Position numbers and translations under genes: made by a program. From Spirochaetes bacterium GWF1_49_6 (GTDB lineage Bacteria; Spirochaetota; Brevinematia; Brevinematales; GWF1-51-8): a stretch of DNA of 6,465 bases. The stretch lies in assembly GCA_001829395.1 (NCBI GenBank), contig MIBD01000159.1, positions 5,709 through 12,173 on the forward strand, given 5' to 3'. The notes below the pieces were generated by a model that saw only the letters and a program-made list of their open reading frames with translations, had not been told where the DNA came from and did not search any database. This document shows positions 4,407 to 6,465 of the stretch, piece by piece; position 1 is the stretch's first letter, and each line of letters opens with the position of its first letter.

Positions 4407-6465
4407 TTACCACCCCTTGACCTTGGAAATAAAAATATCGCTTAATCCGGCGTTCGTTTTACTATCAGTACCACTCCAATCCGCGCAGAAATTAACCGTA
4501 CTCTGAAAAAATCCTGCGATATACAGACCGCCGTTCCCGTCGATCGTGAGGGAAAGCCCTTTATCCGAACCTGGCCCGCCAATCCATTTCGTCCATCCGT
4601 ATGAACCATTAGCATTTATCTTTGTAATATAGATGTCGGAATCTCCGGCGTTAGTTTTTATAATATTTGAACTCCAATCCGCGCCGAAATCGGCTGTGCC
4701 GCTGATAAAATACCCCGTCAGATAGACGTTTCCCGAACCGTCAGTTGTAATAGCATTTCCGTAGTCGGAGCTCGAACCGCCCATCCTTTGGGTCCAATCG
4801 TAGGTACCGTCCGCTTTGATCTTTGTAATAAATATATCCGCTATGCCGGCCATTGAATAAAGATTATCGCTGGAAGACCAGTCGGCGGCAAAGTTGAGGG
4901 GATAGCCGACGAAATCTCCCGTAACGAAAATATTTCCGTAAACATCGGCAGTAAGAGAATATGCGGTATCGAATCCTGATTCACCGATCCTTTTAGTCCA
5001 GCAATATGCGCCGGTGCCGCTGATTTTCGTAATAAATCCATCCCGGTTTCCGGCGCTGGCTTTATTATCGTTCGAACTCCAGTCTGCTCCGAAGTTTACC
5101 GTATCGTTAAAATACCCGGATAGGAACACGTTTCCATTACCATCCGCGGTTATGGAACACGGTTCATCATCACCGGTATCCCCGAAACGCTTTGTCCAAC
5201 AATAAGCGCCGGTATTGCTGATTTTTGTTACGAACGTATCGAATGAACCGGAACACGATTTATTATCAATACCGCTCCAATCTCCAGCGAAATTGACCGT
5301 ACCGCTATCGAAATAACCGGTTAAATAAACATTCCCGCTACTATCTGCGGCGAGAGCTTTCCCGTAATCGTTCCCAGAGCCGCCTATCCGGTAAGTCCAC
5401 CCATACGTTCCGTTGGCGTTGATCTTTGTGATAAAAATATCGTTTAACCCGGCGTTCGTTTTACTGTCCGTTCCGCTCCAATCGGACATGAAGTTCACCG
5501 TTTCGCGGAAATACCCGGTTATATATATATTACCGGATACGTCGCATACGATGGAAAGTCCCTCATCGAAAGACGTGCCCCCGATTTGCTTCGTCCAAAT
5601 GTATGCGCCGGAATTACTGATCTTCGTAATGAAAATATCGGAGCCTCCACCGCCTACGCTTGATTTTATATCGCTTTCGCCCCAGTCCGCGGAGAAGTTG
5701 ATACTATTCCTGAATTGTCCGGTAACATAAATATTCCCGAATCCGTCGTTTGCGATGTCATAAGCATAATCTTCACCTATACCCCCGATTTTTCGTGTCC
5801 AGTAATAACCGGAAGTACACACGATTTCTATCGGGGCGCCGGTGTTTGTTTTCCCGTTATCGGTAATCGCGCGGGCGGAGATATAATTTGTCCCGCTGAT
5901 GAGCAGTAATTCGTTCGACCATGATGCGGTACCCGATGCGTTGCTCCATATCCCGCCGTTCAGCCGAACCTGAACCAAAGAAATAGCATACGGGGCCGGC
6001 ACGGATGCCGTTCCATATAATACTATATTCGGGGAGTTCGTCTGCGAGTGGTTCGCGGGTGAAATAATACTGACAAGGGGCAGGGTGTACTTGACAATTT
6101 TCCACTGTGAGAGGGTTCCATTTGTTTTTCCGCTGTCGGTAATAGCGCGGGCGAAGAAGAAGTTCGTTCCCTCGACAAGGGGTTGCAATATCGACCAGTT
6201 CGTTGTCCCGGTCGCGGAGTTCCATGTTCCGCCGTTCGTTTTTACCTGTACCGAGGTCACGTGGTACGGTCCGGGTACGCTCGATGTCCCCGAAATGGAA
6301 ATCGTAGGGATATTTGTAGATGAATTGTTGGCTGGAAGGGAAATTCCAATCGAAGGATAAGTCGCTTTTATGACCTTCCACACCGTCGAGGTATTAGTCT
6401 TTCCGTTGTCAGCGATTGCACGGGCATAGATGGTGTTTGTTCCTTCTATGAGAAGCAAATTGTTT
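4407..6465 (-). CDS. Large Ig-repeat/SBBP seven-bladed β-propeller protein (5' end outside window)
   Basis: About 685 residues are visible and the start lies beyond the window. A TTG at 6458 is not a real start: the frame stays open to the edge, and NNLLLIEGTN matches the middle of an Ig repeat. Numbering from that TTG, residues 1-35 end a partial Ig-like repeat. Residues 36-127 and 128-216 are two full repeats of about 92 residues with a shared SxPANxSxTN start and GTNxxxARAITDxGKTN end. Residues 217-683 hold seven SBBP-type blades of 66-68 residues. Each runs from GxYxWTxxIG through GNxYxTGxF and NFxxDWS to SDIFITKI, with the key tryptophan at 220, 288, 354, 421, 487, 555 and 622. Seven blades should close a complete propeller. 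The protein ends at KGW, directly after the last blade, with no sorting signal. It is probably an outer-surface or secreted binding protein; ligand unknown. Confidence 0.92.
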   Translation of the reverse strand, partial: NNLLLIEGTNTIYARAIADNGKTNTSTVWKVIKATYPSIGISLPANNSSTNIPTISISGTSSVPGPYHVTSVQVKTNGGTWNSATGTTNWSILQPLVEGTNFFFARAITDSGKTNGTLSQWKIVKYTLPLVSIISPANHSQTNSPNIVLYGTASVPAPYAISLVQVRLNGGIWSNASGTASWSNELLLISGTNYISARAITDNGKTNTGAPIEIVCTSGYYWTRKIGGIGEDYAYDIANDGFGNIYVTGQFRNSINFSADWGESDIKSSVGGGGSDIFITKISNSGAYIWTKQIGGTSFDEGLSIVCDVSGNIYITGYFRETVNFMSDWSGTDSKTNAGLNDIFITKINANGTYGWTYRIGGSGNDYGKALAADSSGNVYLTGYFDSGTVNFAGDWSGIDNKSCSGSFDTFVTKISNTGAYCWTKRFGDTGDDEPCSITADGNGNVFLSGYFNDTVNFGADWSSNDNKASAGNRDGFITKISGTGAYCWTKRIGESGFDTAYSLTADVYGNIFVTGDFVGYPLNFAADWSSSDNLYSMAGIADIFITKIKADGTYDWTQRMGGSSSDYGNAITTDGSGNVYLTGYFISGTADFGADWSSNIIKTNAGDSDIYITKINANGSYGWTKWIGGPGSDKGLSLTIDGNGGLYIAGFFQSTVNFCADWSGTDSKTNAGLSDIFISKVKGW
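4410..5810 (-). repeat. Seven tandem SBBP blade repeats (coding)
   Basis: Seven in-frame repeats of roughly 200 bases each. At DNA level they have diverged but still share long similar stretches. For example, 4431-4480 and 5433-5482 differ at only 6 of 50 bases although they belong to blades 7 and 2. The protein unit contains W-T, I-G-G, G-N-x-Y-x-T-G-x-F, N-F-x-x-D-W-S and D-I-F-I-T-K-I. Confidence 0.9.
5811..6465 (-). repeat. Tandem Ig-like repeats of about 92 residues (coding)
   Basis: Two full units and the end of a third, each about 276 bases. They share the protein pattern S-x-P-A-N-x-S-x-T-N, G-T-[AS]-S-V-P-[AG]-P-Y, N-G-G-x-W, E/S-G-T-N and A-R-A-I-[AT]-D-x-G-K-T-N. More units probably lie upstream of the window, since the array is cut by the edge. 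They likely form a stalk that carries the propeller away from the cell surface. Confidence 0.85.

Noticed and set aside
5413..5730. Plus-strand frames opposite the SBBP blades (also 5014-5205 and 5715-5909)
   Set aside because: They are antisense shadows made long by the repeat structure. Their resemblance to one another comes from the blade repeats, not from a separate gene family.
4410..5810. Regularly spaced similar sequences as a CRISPR array
   Set aside because: The period is about 200 bases, repeat copies are divergent, and the whole stretch is one open reading frame with a clear protein repeat.
5857..6381. 174-residue minus-strand frame overlapping the Ig repeats in another reading frame
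   Set aside because: It is an out-of-frame shadow of the repeated Ig-coding DNA; its apparent repeats merely mirror those of the real frame.

Overview
All six protein-coding genes seen here lie on the minus strand, so transcription runs from high to low coordinates. The window suggests an anaerobic, fermentative bacterium that uses ferredoxin chemistry. It encodes an [FeFe]-hydrogenase maturase of the HydG family and the start of a VorB/KorA-type 2-oxoacid:ferredoxin oxidoreductase operon, whose first gene is an 8Fe-8S ferredoxin subunit. The two upstream genes encode large β-propeller proteins with Ig-like or FN3-like domains, probably exported. Such proteins are common in free-living spirochaetes, acidobacteria and similar environmental lineages. 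A member of Spirochaetota or a comparable uncultured group would fit, but no marker gene settles the taxonomy.

Layout in the direction of transcription. (1) 4407-6465: the 3' part of a large gene cut by the window edge, encoding tandem Ig-like repeats followed by exactly seven SBBP-type blades. (2) 4238-4406: a 169-nt gap with a weak terminator-like stem and a sigma70-like promoter. (3) 2324-4237: a complete 637-residue secreted protein with an N-terminal β-propeller-like region and C-terminal β-sandwich, FN3 and Ig-like modules. (4) 2257-2323: a short gap with a strong consensus-like promoter. (5) 763-2256: a HydG homologue. (6) 486-779: a 97-residue protein of unknown function that overlaps the hydG end by 17 nt. 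(7) 324-485: a very AT-rich gap with a near-perfect sigma70 promoter and a palindrome. (8) 108-323: the ferredoxin subunit, with a GTG start. (9) 1-108: the first 36 codons of vorB, overlapping the ferredoxin stop as TAATG.

How the parts may work together: 2-oxoacid oxidation by the Vor/Kor enzyme would reduce ferredoxin, and an [FeFe]-hydrogenase matured by HydG could reoxidise it. That link is inferred, since no hydrogenase structural gene, hydE or hydF is in the window. Each of the three gaps carries its own promoter-like sequence with a 17-nt spacer, so the surface-protein gene, hydG plus the 97-residue gene, and the vor genes are probably separate transcription units.

The strongest oddity is in HydG. 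The second cysteine of the C-terminal CX2CX22C motif, which holds the auxiliary Fe-S cluster, is glycine, and a new cysteine sits three residues later. No clearly new defence or mobile system is visible, and there are no CRISPR arrays, tRNAs, rRNAs, insertion sequences or attachment sites that I can support.
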